This document shows, in pieces, positions 1 through 7,032 of a stretch of 9,962 bases of DNA (position 1 is the stretch's first letter; the number at the start of each line of letters is the position of its first letter). The notes below the pieces were generated by a model. That model made no database searches. It worked only from the letters and a program-made list of their open reading frames with translations, and had not been told where the DNA came from. The stretch is taken from positions 1 to 9,962 of the forward strand of contig CAZGSP010000002.1 of NCBI GenBank assembly GCA_964528565.1, given 5' to 3'. Origin of the DNA: UBA10133 sp964528565. GTDB taxonomy: Bacteria; Patescibacteriota; Microgenomatia; UBA1400; MFAQ01. Both the position numbers and the translations under genes were made by a program.

Positions 1-3
1 TCA

Positions 4-28
4 CCCCGCCATTAGGCGGGGGTTTTTT
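4..28 (+). terminator. Rho-independent terminator for a gene left of the window
   Basis: A 7-bp GC stem (CCCCGCC at 4-10, GGCGGGG at 15-21) with loop ATTA is followed by six T at 23-28. The T-run is on the plus strand, so it ends a plus-strand transcript from outside the window. The minus-strand kinase gene stops at 30, so the same stem could also protect that transcript's 3' end, but there is no U-run in the minus direction within the window. Confidence 0.75.
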
Positions 29-29
29 G

Positions 30-1301
30 TCATCTCCGTTTATGGCGAATGGCCCGGATCGGCAGAGAAAACTTAAAAGTAGATCCCTTCCCTTCGGTAC
101 TCTCAAACCACATTTTGCCGCCGGAAGACTCCACTATCGTCTTCGTTAAATACAAACCCAGTCCGCTTCCTTCGGTTTCCTTCTTCAGAGCGTTGCTTCC
201 CCGGAAAAACTTTTCCGTTATCCGCAATTGCTCCTCTTTAGGAATACCGATACCGTTATCTTTCACTTCGGTGATCACGTTTCTTCCTTTCAAATAAACC
301 CTAACCGAAATTTTTCCGCCTTCGTTTGTGTATTTTAGGGCGTTAGTGAGCAAATTCGAATAAACATGCTTGATCAGCTCGACATCGATCATCATCTCAG
401 GCACATTTTTGTCAACCGTATACTGTAATATTTTATTTTCTCCGGTAATATTCACCTTCATGTCACCCAAGATCCCTTCCACCATTTTTCTAAAATCTGT
501 CGGCTTGGCCGATACCACTATTTTCCCGGACTCAATTCTGCTCACATTCAACAAAGCATTCACCAGCTGGATCTCTCTCTCATTTGACTCATTAATTTTC
601 ATCACATACTTCTCTTGCATCTTGGTCAGCTTTCCGGCATCCCCATCTATGAGCATCTCCCCGAACCACTTCACCGCAGACAGAGGTGTTCGCAGTTGAT
701 GACTGGCAAGAGAGATGAACTCGGTCTTCATTTTGTCCACGGCCTTAACCTTGCTGATATCTCTTTCAATTCCGACAAAAAACAGTAAGTTTCCATTCTC
801 ATCCAAAATGGGAGAGACTCTTAGCTCCGCCTCATACAACTCACCGCCCTTTCTTTTATTAGTCAGTTCACTCCAAAAGGGCTTTTTATCAGACTTTATG
901 GTTCTCCAAAATTTTTCATAAAACTCTTTAGGCATCTGACCTCCCCACAGAGATGGTTTCCTCCCCACCATCTCCTCAAGCGAATAGCCGGTAATCTTGG
1001 TGGCCGCTTTATTGGCATAAGTGATCACTCCCTCCGGGTTGGTAATTACGACATGATCGGACACTCCGTCGACCGCCTGTTTGAACACCATCAGGTCTTT
1101 TGTCGACGAGCCGGCTTCATCAATTGATCTTCCCGTTACAAATACCGTAAAGTAAACGGTAACCAACCAGCCCAAATTAATTAGTACTACCGCGACCGAG
1201 ACAAGAGGGGGTAAATACGGGGAAACATAGTACGATCCTATCCAAAAAAACACTGTCGCCATTCCAACAAGAAATAGCACCCATATTTTTTTTTGTTGCA
1301 T
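30..1301 (-). CDS. Membrane PAS-domain sensor histidine kinase
   Basis: A 423-aa two-component sensor kinase that autophosphorylates on His and passes the phosphate to a response regulator. Residues 7-26 and 31-56 form a two-helix membrane hairpin with almost no external loop, so it probably senses within the membrane or cytoplasm. A PAS domain follows (about 70-185, ending in the typical G-I-E-R-D-I-S). The HisKA helix has the H-box FISLASHQLRTPL with phospho-acceptor His201. The ATPase domain has an N-box (Asn316/Asn320), G1 DNGIGI (348-353), F-box (FF at 365-366) and G2 GSGLGLYL (378-385). All catalytic motifs are intact. The ATG lies 3 nt after the stop of the response regulator gene and has no clear Shine-Dalgarno sequence, so translation is probably coupled. 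The PAS ligand cannot be read from sequence. The regulator next door is the likely partner. Confidence 0.93.
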   Translation of the reverse strand: MQQKKIWVLFLVGMATVFFWIGSYYVSPYLPPLVSVAVVLINLGWLVTVYFTVFVTGRSIDEAGSSTKDLMVFKQAVDGVSDHVVITNPEGVITYANKAATKITGYSLEEMVGRKPSLWGGQMPKEFYEKFWRTIKSDKKPFWSELTNKRKGGELYEAELRVSPILDENGNLLFFVGIERDISKVKAVDKMKTEFISLASHQLRTPLSAVKWFGEMLIDGDAGKLTKMQEKYVMKINESNEREIQLVNALLNVSRIESGKIVVSAKPTDFRKMVEGILGDMKVNITGENKILQYTVDKNVPEMMIDVELIKHVYSNLLTNALKYTNEGGKISVRVYLKGRNVITEVKDNGIGIPKEEQLRITEKFFRGSNALKKETEGSGLGLYLTKTIVESSGGKMWFESTEGKGSTFKFSLPIRAIRHKRR

Positions 1302-1304
1302 AGT

Positions 1305-1676
1305 CTACTGAGCTTTCTTGACAATCACCGCTCGAATTTCTTCTTCGATATTATTTAGATCAACGTCCGTCTTCATAAAGCATTTCGCTGCTCCCATCTG
1401 GGTTACCCGTTCGAGCGAGTCGGGTAGGTTGGTGATCACTATTACCGGGATATTGGCCGTTTTCTTGTTTTTTTTGATCTCCGTCAACACATCCAGTCCG
1501 TTAAATCTTCCGGGAAGATAAATATCCAGGAGAATTACCTCGGGTTCAAAGGACTCCGCCATTTTTATTCCCGTCTCCCCATCGGTCGCAACCCTGATAT
1601 CGTAATTTTCCTCGAACTTTCTTCTGTAAGCTTCATCCAACAACAAATCGTCTTCAATTATCAACAATTTGGTCAT
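1305..1676 (-). CDS. Single-domain response regulator (CheY/REC type)
   Basis: A 123-aa protein from ATG at 1676. It is a receiver domain and nothing else: acidic pair EDD near the N-terminus, phospho-acceptor Asp in VILLDIYLPG, the switch Thr in VIVITN, and the conserved Lys in KCFMK. With no DNA-binding output domain, it must act by protein contact or as a phosphorelay intermediate. A TTG nine bases upstream would add three residues (MVY), but the ATG directly precedes the canonical beta-1 strand TKLLIIEDD and is preferred. Upstream on the minus strand there is a TATGAT box (1694-1689) only 12 nt from the ATG, so a short-leader transcript is possible in addition to readthrough from the phosphoesterase gene, which ends 39 nt upstream. 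The kinase gene follows after 3 nt. Confidence 0.92.
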   Translation of the reverse strand: MTKLLIIEDDLLLDEAYRRKFEENYDIRVATDGETGIKMAESFEPEVILLDIYLPGRFNGLDVLTEIKKNKKTANIPVIVITNLPDSLERVTQMGAAKCFMKTDVDLNNIEEEIRAVIVKKAQ

Positions 1677-1715
1677 ATAAACCAATATATCATAGGTTCG
1701 CCGATGTAATTACTG

Positions 1716-3785
1716 TTACTTTGTTCTTTTCAGCACTTTATCCGTCAGCCCCAAAATTTCCAAGCCCACCAGTAGCTTCAAACCGTCTTGCATATACTCG
1801 GTCTCATCCGCGCTGACGGTTGGGAATGCCAAGCGGTCGCGCTTTGTTTTTCCCGGCATGAATATTATTGCCTGGCCCGGTTCGGCGCCCGGTTTGACGT
1901 TTCCTTTGCCCAAAGAGTCCGCTGACCCCGCCCACCAGCCCGGAGCTACCAAAATCGGATAGTTCGTCTCGGCGTTTGTTCCGTCATAGAAAGTACTCAC
2001 CCCCGCATTTGGCATATGCCCACCGACCACGTACCCCGGCTTTTCGTGTTGATGCAAGTCATAGATTCTTTGAAGACCCCATGTCGGTTTCGATCCGGAT
2101 CCATGATGTTCCAGTTTATCGGCGAAAGCCCCGATGTACAATGGTTTTTCTCTAAGCTGTACCGATGGACCTATGGCAAGTTTAATTAGAGATAGGTGAT
2201 GGATCAACGGCACTTGGGTAGCGTTGGCGACATAAGAAGCCGGAGCCAAAGGTGGAGTGTAGATTTTTCTCCTGTGCTCTTTGCCTTTTTCATCCTCCCA
2301 GATTTCGACTTCCCCCGTATCCACGGGCGACTTCCACCCCGGTTGTCTCATTGACTCGTCCATCATAATCGCAAGCGTCTGATCCGATCCGAAATTAATC
2401 AGCTTGACCAATCTATCCAGTATTTCCACCCGGTCGGGAGACTTACCCGCGTCCCGGTCGATCATGTTTCGAAGAAATACCATCAAAGCGTGTGGATTCT
2501 CCGCTATCTTATTCACATACAATCCCAGTTCACGATACCCTTCGGACGAACTCCCGAGTCTGGCATTTTGGATCAGGTGAAGGGCAATCGGCAGCTTGGT
2601 CCTTACATCGTAAGACAAAGTATCGTATGGCGCCTTCATTTCCATTCTCGAATACGGATTTATAATATTTTCCCCGCCCACCCTCAGACTCTCCAAAGGT
2701 CTTTCCTCCGTGTGAATTTTTCCGCCCAACCTACTCGTCGCCGAAGTGTAGAAGATCTCTGGAGCTTCCTCGACCTGTTTGGAAATTTTCTCAAGTAGTT
2801 CTTCTGTTATTCCGGACGACTCGGTCTTATCCAATAATTTCACCGCTTTCATTCCTACTTCTCCATGTCTCAAAGAGGCAAACGGATAATTTCTGGCTTC
2901 TCTTCTTCCTATACGTGGTTGAACGATTACCCCCTGTCCTTGAGGTTGGGACAAAGGCGACCCCAGATTCTCACCGAATCTGTCTCTTGGTAACAAAGGA
3001 TTTGAACCCTTCAAGGTACCGGCAGATATGTAATAAACACTGGCTTTGGCACCGGCATAAGTTTCTTTGGCTACTCCCATTCGATGAATGTGTCCGTTTA
3101 TTGCTCCATCCGGTCTCACACTTTCACTGATTCCCTGAACAGTCTGTCTTAGACCATGGACCTCATCAAACATACTTGATCCGGGAGGGTTATGCCACAT
3201 TCTCAGTTTGTGTTCCGATCCATTTGGGAACCGGATGATTAGCTCTCCTCCATTTTGAATGATCGGGATATCCAGGCCGCCCACCATCGCCATCCAGGTA
3301 TTGACGGTACTGGCATCCATGGCCCACCCGGGGTGTCCCCAATACCCGGACACCATACCCAACACTTTTCCCTGTTTTGCCAAAGGTTCAAAAAACATGA
3401 TCTGAAGAAACTCGATTTGTTGTTGGACATCGATCGGGGTCCTGGCGGCATTGGTATTTAAATACTTGCTCACCATACCCTCGATTTCATCTCCTGCAAA
3501 CACTACCCCGACATTTTCATGAGCCAAAATATAGTCCCGCAACTCCTCCATCGCTTCTAGATCCGAGGCGATGCTACCGAGATGCCAATCGGACGCGACA
3601 ATAATTTGCATTGGTTCGTTTCTACTTACCTTTCGGGTTACGGACTCCCTGCCCATATTGTCTCTCTCCAGCTTCTGCAGGTTGACGAGTGCCTCTTTAA
3701 ACAGTCTTGTTTTTTCGTCGGGAGAAATAAATTCCGGAATTTGCTTAACCGTCTTGAACATTCTTTCCTGTTCTTTTTTGGGCAT
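1716..3785 (-). CDS. Metallophosphoesterase with an internal degenerate second copy
   Basis: A 689-aa calcineurin-like phosphoesterase. The N-terminal domain (about 58-290) shows the metal-site motifs in order: D66-W-H68, GD99, a variant third motif with H151 (YWGH, so the usual Asn of GNH is Gly), H198 in MWHNPPGSS, and GHIH 231-234. Residues about 398-645 repeat the same landmarks with most ligands lost: N407-A-R409 before LGS, N440 for D99, Q481 in RQPGW matching HPGW, H560/H561 before GSGS, and GHMP 589-592 for GHIH. I infer an active domain followed by a pseudo-enzyme duplicate. The substrate (nucleotide, nucleic acid or phosphoprotein) is unknown, and there is no signal peptide. ATG 3785 has no Shine-Dalgarno sequence. 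ATG 3761 (residue 9) follows AGGA and is an alternative start. It is first in an operon with the regulator and kinase. Confidence 0.82.
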   Translation of the reverse strand: MPKKEQERMFKTVKQIPEFISPDEKTRLFKEALVNLQKLERDNMGRESVTRKVSRNEPMQIIVASDWHLGSIASDLEAMEELRDYILAHENVGVVFAGDEIEGMVSKYLNTNAARTPIDVQQQIEFLQIMFFEPLAKQGKVLGMVSGYWGHPGWAMDASTVNTWMAMVGGLDIPIIQNGGELIIRFPNGSEHKLRMWHNPPGSSMFDEVHGLRQTVQGISESVRPDGAINGHIHRMGVAKETYAGAKASVYYISAGTLKGSNPLLPRDRFGENLGSPLSQPQGQGVIVQPRIGRREARNYPFASLRHGEVGMKAVKLLDKTESSGITEELLEKISKQVEEAPEIFYTSATSRLGGKIHTEERPLESLRVGGENIINPYSRMEMKAPYDTLSYDVRTKLPIALHLIQNARLGSSSEGYRELGLYVNKIAENPHALMVFLRNMIDRDAGKSPDRVEILDRLVKLINFGSDQTLAIMMDESMRQPGWKSPVDTGEVEIWEDEKGKEHRRKIYTPPLAPASYVANATQVPLIHHLSLIKLAIGPSVQLREKPLYIGAFADKLEHHGSGSKPTWGLQRIYDLHQHEKPGYVVGGHMPNAGVSTFYDGTNAETNYPILVAPGWWAGSADSLGKGNVKPGAEPGQAIIFMPGKTKRDRLAFPTVSADETEYMQDGLKLLVGLEILGLTDKVLKRTK

Positions 3786-3830
3786 TTATTTTTAATTTTT
3801 TGTTGATAAAAAATTACCTGTCTACTCCGA

Positions 3831-3857
3831 ATTATACCCTGAAAATCGGCCTGTCAA
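3831..3857 (-). promoter_or_regulatory. Sigma-70-type promoter of the phosphoesterase/two-component operon
   Basis: On the minus strand a perfect TTGACA (3857-3852) and a perfect TATAAT (3836-3831) face the phosphoesterase gene. The spacer is 15 bp, shorter than the usual 16-18, which may lower strength or call for an activator. The predicted transcript starts near 3824 and leaves a leader of about 40 nt, A/U-rich near the start codon and without a Shine-Dalgarno sequence. Confidence 0.6.
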
Positions 3858-3965
3858 CCCCTCATTTTTCCTATCTTATATTTCAGTAATATATATTTCA
3901 TTATAGCTTCAATATCCTTCCCTGGTGATAGAATTTTCCGACAGATAAAATGTTTCCTCCCCTTT

Positions 3966-5045
3966 TTACACCGGCAAAAACTCATTTATCAAACTTTCTA
4001 CTTGTTCTGCGTTTTCGGCCGTCATTAATTTTTTCCTTAGACCGGTAGATCCTTCAAATCCCCGAATATAACCGGCCAAATGTTTTCTCATTGGGAAAAA
4101 TTGAAATCCTTTTTCACCATAGGTCGTATTAAAAACTTCTTCATATTTCTTTGCATGTTCTATGGCAACCTGAAGTTTTTCCCGGAGTTCCGGAGTATAG
4201 TCATCTTTTCTTAATGCCCACGGGTTCCCCAATGCCGCCCGGCCGATCAACACTCCGTCCATACGACTTGAAAATTGATCATTGAAAATTGAAAATTGTT
4301 GAATGTCCCCATTCCCCAAAAACCTTGTTCCGTTCTGCCTGATTATCTCGGCCGCTTTAAGCAAAACTCCCCAATCCGCTTCACCTTTGTACAACTGCTT
4401 AAAAGTCCTGCCATGCATCGCCACGGCGGGCAGGTCTTGCTCTGCCAGGAATCTCCACCAACTCTCGTCCGGTTTGATACTCCCGATCCGTGTTTTTACG
4501 CTTACCGGAATCAAGTTTTTTTGAGCCGGTACAGAAGCGCTAGCCAACAACCGCACGCAGGCGGGACCCGGTACTCCAGGGAGATCCGAGTACGGTTTTG
4601 GCGCGGTTCGAACCGAGCCAAAAAAATCTTTGGCTCCCTGTCTCGTCGCCTCTATTACCGCCCCCGCCAAACCCATATCCCGCATTAGTCCGGCACCACC
4701 TCCTCTTTTTTCCAGTCCCGGAGAAGGGCAACCCATGTTTATGTCAATTCCGTCAAAGCCCATTTCGCAAACAATCTTTGCCGCCTCAAAAAAAGAGTCC
4801 GGATCACTGCCAAACAATTGAGCGATTACCGGCCTCTCGCTTTCGTCAAAAATTAAGTCTTTCCATATTTTATTATCCATTTCACCTCTTTTTTTGATCC
4901 TCCACAAACCTTCGGCACTGACAAACTCGGTGTAAACAATGTCTGCCTGGCCATATTTTTTAGCCACAAAACGCATGGGCGCATCTGTCACCCCATCCAT
5001 GGGCGATAGCCCTACAATCGGAAAAGATAAATTATCCCAAAACAT
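3966..5045 (-). CDS. dus: tRNA-dihydrouridine synthase (DusB-like)
   Basis: A flavoenzyme that reduces uridine to dihydrouridine in the D-loop of tRNAs using FMN and NAD(P)H. Visible motifs: N-terminal FMN-binding segment SPMDGVTDAPMRF, catalytic Cys106 in NMGCPSP, VKTRIG with Lys184, HGRT with His211, GNGDI (244-248) and phosphate-binding DGVLIGRAALGNPW (263-276). The protein is 359 aa. Removing residues about 140-177 leaves about 322, close to the usual DusB length, so that stretch is an in-frame insertion (see the repeat at 4516-4626). A second oddity, FSIFNDQFS (251-259), is encoded by a heptamer repeat. Both lie between conserved motifs and leave them intact, so the enzyme is probably functional. 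The start is ATG 5045. There is no strong Shine-Dalgarno sequence, and a TAAAAT box at 5057-5052 would give a leaderless message. A divergent gene lies on the other side of the 109-bp gap. Confidence 0.93.
   Translation of the reverse strand: MFWDNLSFPIVGLSPMDGVTDAPMRFVAKKYGQADIVYTEFVSAEGLWRIKKRGEMDNKIWKDLIFDESERPVIAQLFGSDPDSFFEAAKIVCEMGFDGIDINMGCPSPGLEKRGGGAGLMRDMGLAGAVIEATRQGAKDFFGSVRTAPKPYSDLPGVPGPACVRLLASASVPAQKNLIPVSVKTRIGSIKPDESWWRFLAEQDLPAVAMHGRTFKQLYKGEADWGVLLKAAEIIRQNGTRFLGNGDIQQFSIFNDQFSSRMDGVLIGRAALGNPWALRKDDYTPELREKLQVAIEHAKKYEEVFNTTYGEKGFQFFPMRKHLAGYIRGFEGSTGLRKKLMTAENAEQVESLINEFLPV
4268..4295. repeat. Heptamer tandem repeat inside dus
   Basis: Four 7-bp units, three TTGAAAA and one TTGATCA (second position), run from 4268 to 4295 within the dus reading frame and give the low-complexity peptide SIFNDQFS on the minus strand. 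The usual enzyme has a short acidic/helical linker here before DGVLIGR. The AT-rich composition differs from flanking codons, suggesting a microsatellite-like or inserted sequence. Confidence 0.6.
4516..4626. repeat. 111-bp palindromic element inserted in frame in dus
   Basis: The ends are imperfect terminal inverted repeats: a T7 run plus GAGCCGGTAC at 4516-4532, against GAACCGAGCC plus an A7 run at 4610-4626 (13 of 17 positions complementary). Inside, bases 4596-4623 form a 28-bp palindrome with one mismatched pair (4603/4616) centred on CGGTTCGAACCG, and GTACTC (4571-4576) pairs with GAGTAC (4588-4593). The interior is clearly more GC-rich than the gene around it. Its length is a multiple of three and it contains no stop in the dus frame. 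It encodes residues about 140-177, which are absent from typical Dus proteins. It resembles in concept the palindromic elements known inside Rickettsia genes. Copies elsewhere in this genome cannot be checked here. Confidence 0.7.
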
Positions 5046-5076
5046 CCATCTATTTTACCCCAAAGTACCCCCAAGC

Positions 5077-5105
5077 TTGACTTTTTAACCCTATAGTGTT
5101 ATAAT
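5077..5105 (+). promoter_or_regulatory. Strong sigma-70-type promoter for the 158-aa protein gene
   Basis: TTGACT (5077-5082) and TATAAT (5100-5105) are separated by an ideal 17-bp spacer. Transcription would begin near 5112 and give a leader of about 43 nt ending in the ribosome binding site GGAGG (5145-5149), 5 nt before the ATG. This is the best-formed promoter plus RBS in the window. Confidence 0.8.
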
Positions 5106-5154
5106 ACGCTCCTACCCTAGTTCTTTTCCACTCAAACTTCACCTGGAGGTTACC

Positions 5155-5631
5155 ATGAAACAAAACAGCTTTTTCACCCTTATCGCCATTTTCGTTCTAT
5201 TCCTGGGCGCAAATGGAGTGAGCGACAACATCCGACAGTTTCGCAACCAACAAATAACCGTGAGACTCACGGTTGAAGAGGGGGTAAACGGGACAGAAAC
5301 CCAGTTAGCTCGCGTCAACTCCTTTACTTCTTTGGGAGAAGGGTTCGAGCTCTACCTCGTCTCTCAACAGGTGGAAGCTGGCACCACCTTCATATCTGAT
5401 CGTGACCCGGACAAATTCTTCCTGGTTAACATCATCGGATACGGGGGAACTTACATGGTTGGTTTTGGAAAAACAGATACTCTGTACGAGCTTGTATGTG
5501 CCCCAGCGGGGTACACGACTGCCCAGCAGGTTATCTCATATGAGAACGAGCACTATTCTCCCATTGCCATGCCAACGCTCTTGCTTGATGGCCATGATAA
5601 GGAAGGAAAGTTCACCTACCGGTGTCAGTAA
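5155..5631 (+). CDS. Exported or membrane-anchored protein of unknown function
   Basis: A 158-aa protein I do not recognise. The N-terminus (MKQ followed by a hydrophobic stretch, residues 6-19) reads as a signal peptide or single membrane anchor. Cleavage near ANG-VSD is possible but not certain. The remainder is polar and probably beta-rich, with only two cysteines (115 and 157) that could form a disulfide outside the cell. There is no lipobox and no catalytic motif that I can name. It is the only plus-strand gene in the window and a complete monocistronic unit: near-consensus promoter, GGAGG ribosome binding site, and terminator 8 nt after the stop. These signals suggest high expression. 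Divergent dus lies upstream. A structural or surface role is conceivable but unproven. Confidence 0.82.
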   Translation: MKQNSFFTLIAIFVLFLGANGVSDNIRQFRNQQITVRLTVEEGVNGTETQLARVNSFTSLGEGFELYLVSQQVEAGTTFISDRDPDKFFLVNIIGYGGTYMVGFGKTDTLYELVCAPAGYTTAQQVISYENEHYSPIAMPTLLLDGHDKEGKFTYRCQ

Positions 5632-5638
5632 ATTTCCC

Positions 5639-5667
5639 AAACCCGCTCCTAAAAAAGGCGGGTTTTT
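5639..5667 (+). terminator. Rho-independent terminator of the 158-aa protein gene
   Basis: AAACCCGC (5639-5646) pairs with GCGGGTTT (5658-5665) around an A-rich loop and runs into five T (5663-5667). It starts 8 nt after the stop codon. Confidence 0.85.
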
Positions 5668-5718
5668 CATACCAACTTCCGAAGATAGCACTCGGATTCA
5701 TCTCTTGTCATAACCAAG

Positions 5719-5786
5719 ACAGACACCACACGCTAACCCACGTTCACTCTTTTTAGCAACCGATCCTGTCTGTGTCGCCTTTTTTT
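5719..5786 (+). other. Possible structured RNA segment ending in a T-run
   Basis: ACAGACA (5719-5725) pairs with TGTCTGT (5767-5773), and inside it GCTAA (5732-5736) pairs with TTAGC (5753-5757). Seven T follow at 5780-5786. This could be a weak second terminator or a small RNA, but the stems are short and the loops long, so chance is not excluded. Apart from this and the inverted repeat at 5821-5878, I see nothing in the 5668-5866 gap. Confidence 0.25.
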
Positions 5787-5820
5787 GCTAATGCTTTTTC
5801 TTCTACAGGAATCTCATTTT

Positions 5821-5878
5821 GTTCCATAAAAAAATATATCCCCATAACTAGCGCTATGGCTAGTACTTAGTATGGAAC
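5821..5878. repeat. Nested inverted repeats at the 3' end of the hydrolase-peptidase gene
   Basis: GTTCCATA (5821-5828) is the perfect complement of TATGGAAC (5871-5878), which includes the last codons of the minus-strand gene stopping at 5867. Within it ACTAGC (5847-5852) pairs with GCTAGT (5859-5864), and a seven-base T-run lies on the minus strand at 5834-5828. The inner hairpin with the later U-run may act as a poor intrinsic terminator for the minus operon. CCATA/TATGG units also allow an alternative competing stem. Confidence 0.5.
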
Positions 5879-7012
5879 TTTTACCGCGAGCATCCAGTGA
5901 TCGTATATCTCCCCCTCGACTCCCTTATCTCTCCATCTTTTGTCAAAATCTTCTCTTGACCGGAAAATTACCCCGATCCCTTCCCCCACCTCGTCCTCTT
6001 TCAATACCGATGGGTCGATAAACCAAACATTTGTCTCGTCAACATCAAAAACCACCGAGTAGTGACCGCTTTCGAGTGTGTCCATCTCTTCCTCTGTTCC
6101 CCAAGCTTGATAGCAAACCAAACAAACGTACCCCGTTGATAGTACGGCCTCCAAATCCGATATTCCAACTCCGGATGCCTCAAAATACTCGACCCCTTCC
6201 TCATCCAACAACTTCTTGATGTTATTTATCCTCGTGCCGTTCACCGGATCAACCTCCAGCCTCTGATAAAGTTCGGTTTTGAGTACTTCCCCCTTTCCTA
6301 ACATTAACAATAGATTGCTGACGGCAGCGCCCCCACAATCATAGTTAAATTTTTGTATTACCGGCTCGATCCTCACTACCCTTTTTCTGCCTTTTTGGGG
6401 AGGTTCTTTTTCCAATTTTTGGTTCATAAATAATAATTCCAAAACCTTATCAAAGTACCTAGGCTCACCGGTAGCCGGATCATTAAACGAATGATCCGCT
6501 CCGTTAATCCCGTAAACAGTAATATTTTCCGTAACAGCCCCCACTTCCTTTCGAACACTTTCTATATCTCCATATCTGTCCTCACTCCCCTGAAAAATAA
6601 TGATTTTATTCACGAGACTATTCACCTTGGTTGCCCCCGGAATAAATCCCAAAATTACCAGCTCGTATCTTTCCTGAGCCTTTTTATCATGTCCGCTGAG
6701 ATACTCCGCCGCCACAATTCCCCCTAAAGACTTTCCGATCAATCTGACTTTTTTGTACCCGGAGGCGTTACACTTTTCCAAAACTTCTTTCAATGTTGCG
6801 ATCTCTTCATCAAAACCGACACCCTCCTTCCGTTTTTCATTTCTCTCTATAAAAGGAAAATTAAACATGGCAACACTTCTTCCCAGATCTTTGGCTGTCT
6901 TAAATATCTTTTGAATCGACTCGGAGGTTTCTATACCCTTACTGCTTCCATGCAAAATTACATCCAAGCTCTCTCTGCTTCCACTGTCAAAATACTCAAA
7001 ATTCAAACTCAT
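5867..7012 (-). CDS. Alpha/beta-hydrolase fused to a C39-like cysteine peptidase
   Basis: A 381-aa two-enzyme fusion with no signal peptide, so probably cytoplasmic. Residues 1-195 form a small alpha/beta-hydrolase: beta strand and HGSSKG (21-26), nucleophile elbow GKSLGG with Ser95, probable acid in QGSEDRYGD (141-149), and His174 in GADHSF. It resembles the KANSL3/TEX30-like hydrolase group. After a charged linker (about 198-212), residues 213-381 are a papain-fold peptidase of the C39 type: Gln220, Cys226 in NYDCGGAAV, His317 in ESGHYSVVF, and Asp333 in FIDPS, a full Cys-His-Asp set. The C-terminal domain is paralogous to the gene 20 nt upstream (shared YQAWG, SGHYSVVF and YDHWMLAV), with which it is probably co-transcribed. 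ATG 7012 has AGGA only 1 nt away, so the ribosome binding site is poor. The substrate is unknown. No ABC transporter or bacteriocin gene is nearby. Confidence 0.85.
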   Translation of the reverse strand: MSLNFEYFDSGSRESLDVILHGSSKGIETSESIQKIFKTAKDLGRSVAMFNFPFIERNEKRKEGVGFDEEIATLKEVLEKCNASGYKKVRLIGKSLGGIVAAEYLSGHDKKAQERYELVILGFIPGATKVNSLVNKIIIFQGSEDRYGDIESVRKEVGAVTENITVYGINGADHSFNDPATGEPRYFDKVLELLFMNQKLEKEPPQKGRKRVVRIEPVIQKFNYDCGGAAVSNLLLMLGKGEVLKTELYQRLEVDPVNGTRINNIKKLLDEEGVEYFEASGVGISDLEAVLSTGYVCLVCYQAWGTEEEMDTLESGHYSVVFDVDETNVWFIDPSVLKEDEVGEGIGVIFRSREDFDKRWRDKGVEGEIYDHWMLAVKVPY

Positions 7013-7032
7013 ATCCTAATATAGCAGACCCG

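Noticed and set aside
1305..1685. Upstream TTG start (1685) for the response regulator
   Set aside because: It adds only three residues before the canonical first strand and has no ribosome binding site. ATG 1676 is preferred.
2490..3130. Plus-strand ORFs opposite the phosphoesterase gene
   Set aside because: They lie antisense to a long gene with clear catalytic motifs and have no family features or start signals.
4540..4731. Frame-shifted minus ORF inside dus around the insertion
   Set aside because: The dus frame is open throughout and holds all conserved motifs, so the alternative frame is a by-product of GC-rich sequence.
5086..5104. Minus-strand TATAACACTATAGGG, resembling part of a T7-type phage promoter
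   Set aside because: Only the CACTATAGGG part matches and there is no phage polymerase context. The same bases are explained by the plus-strand promoter.
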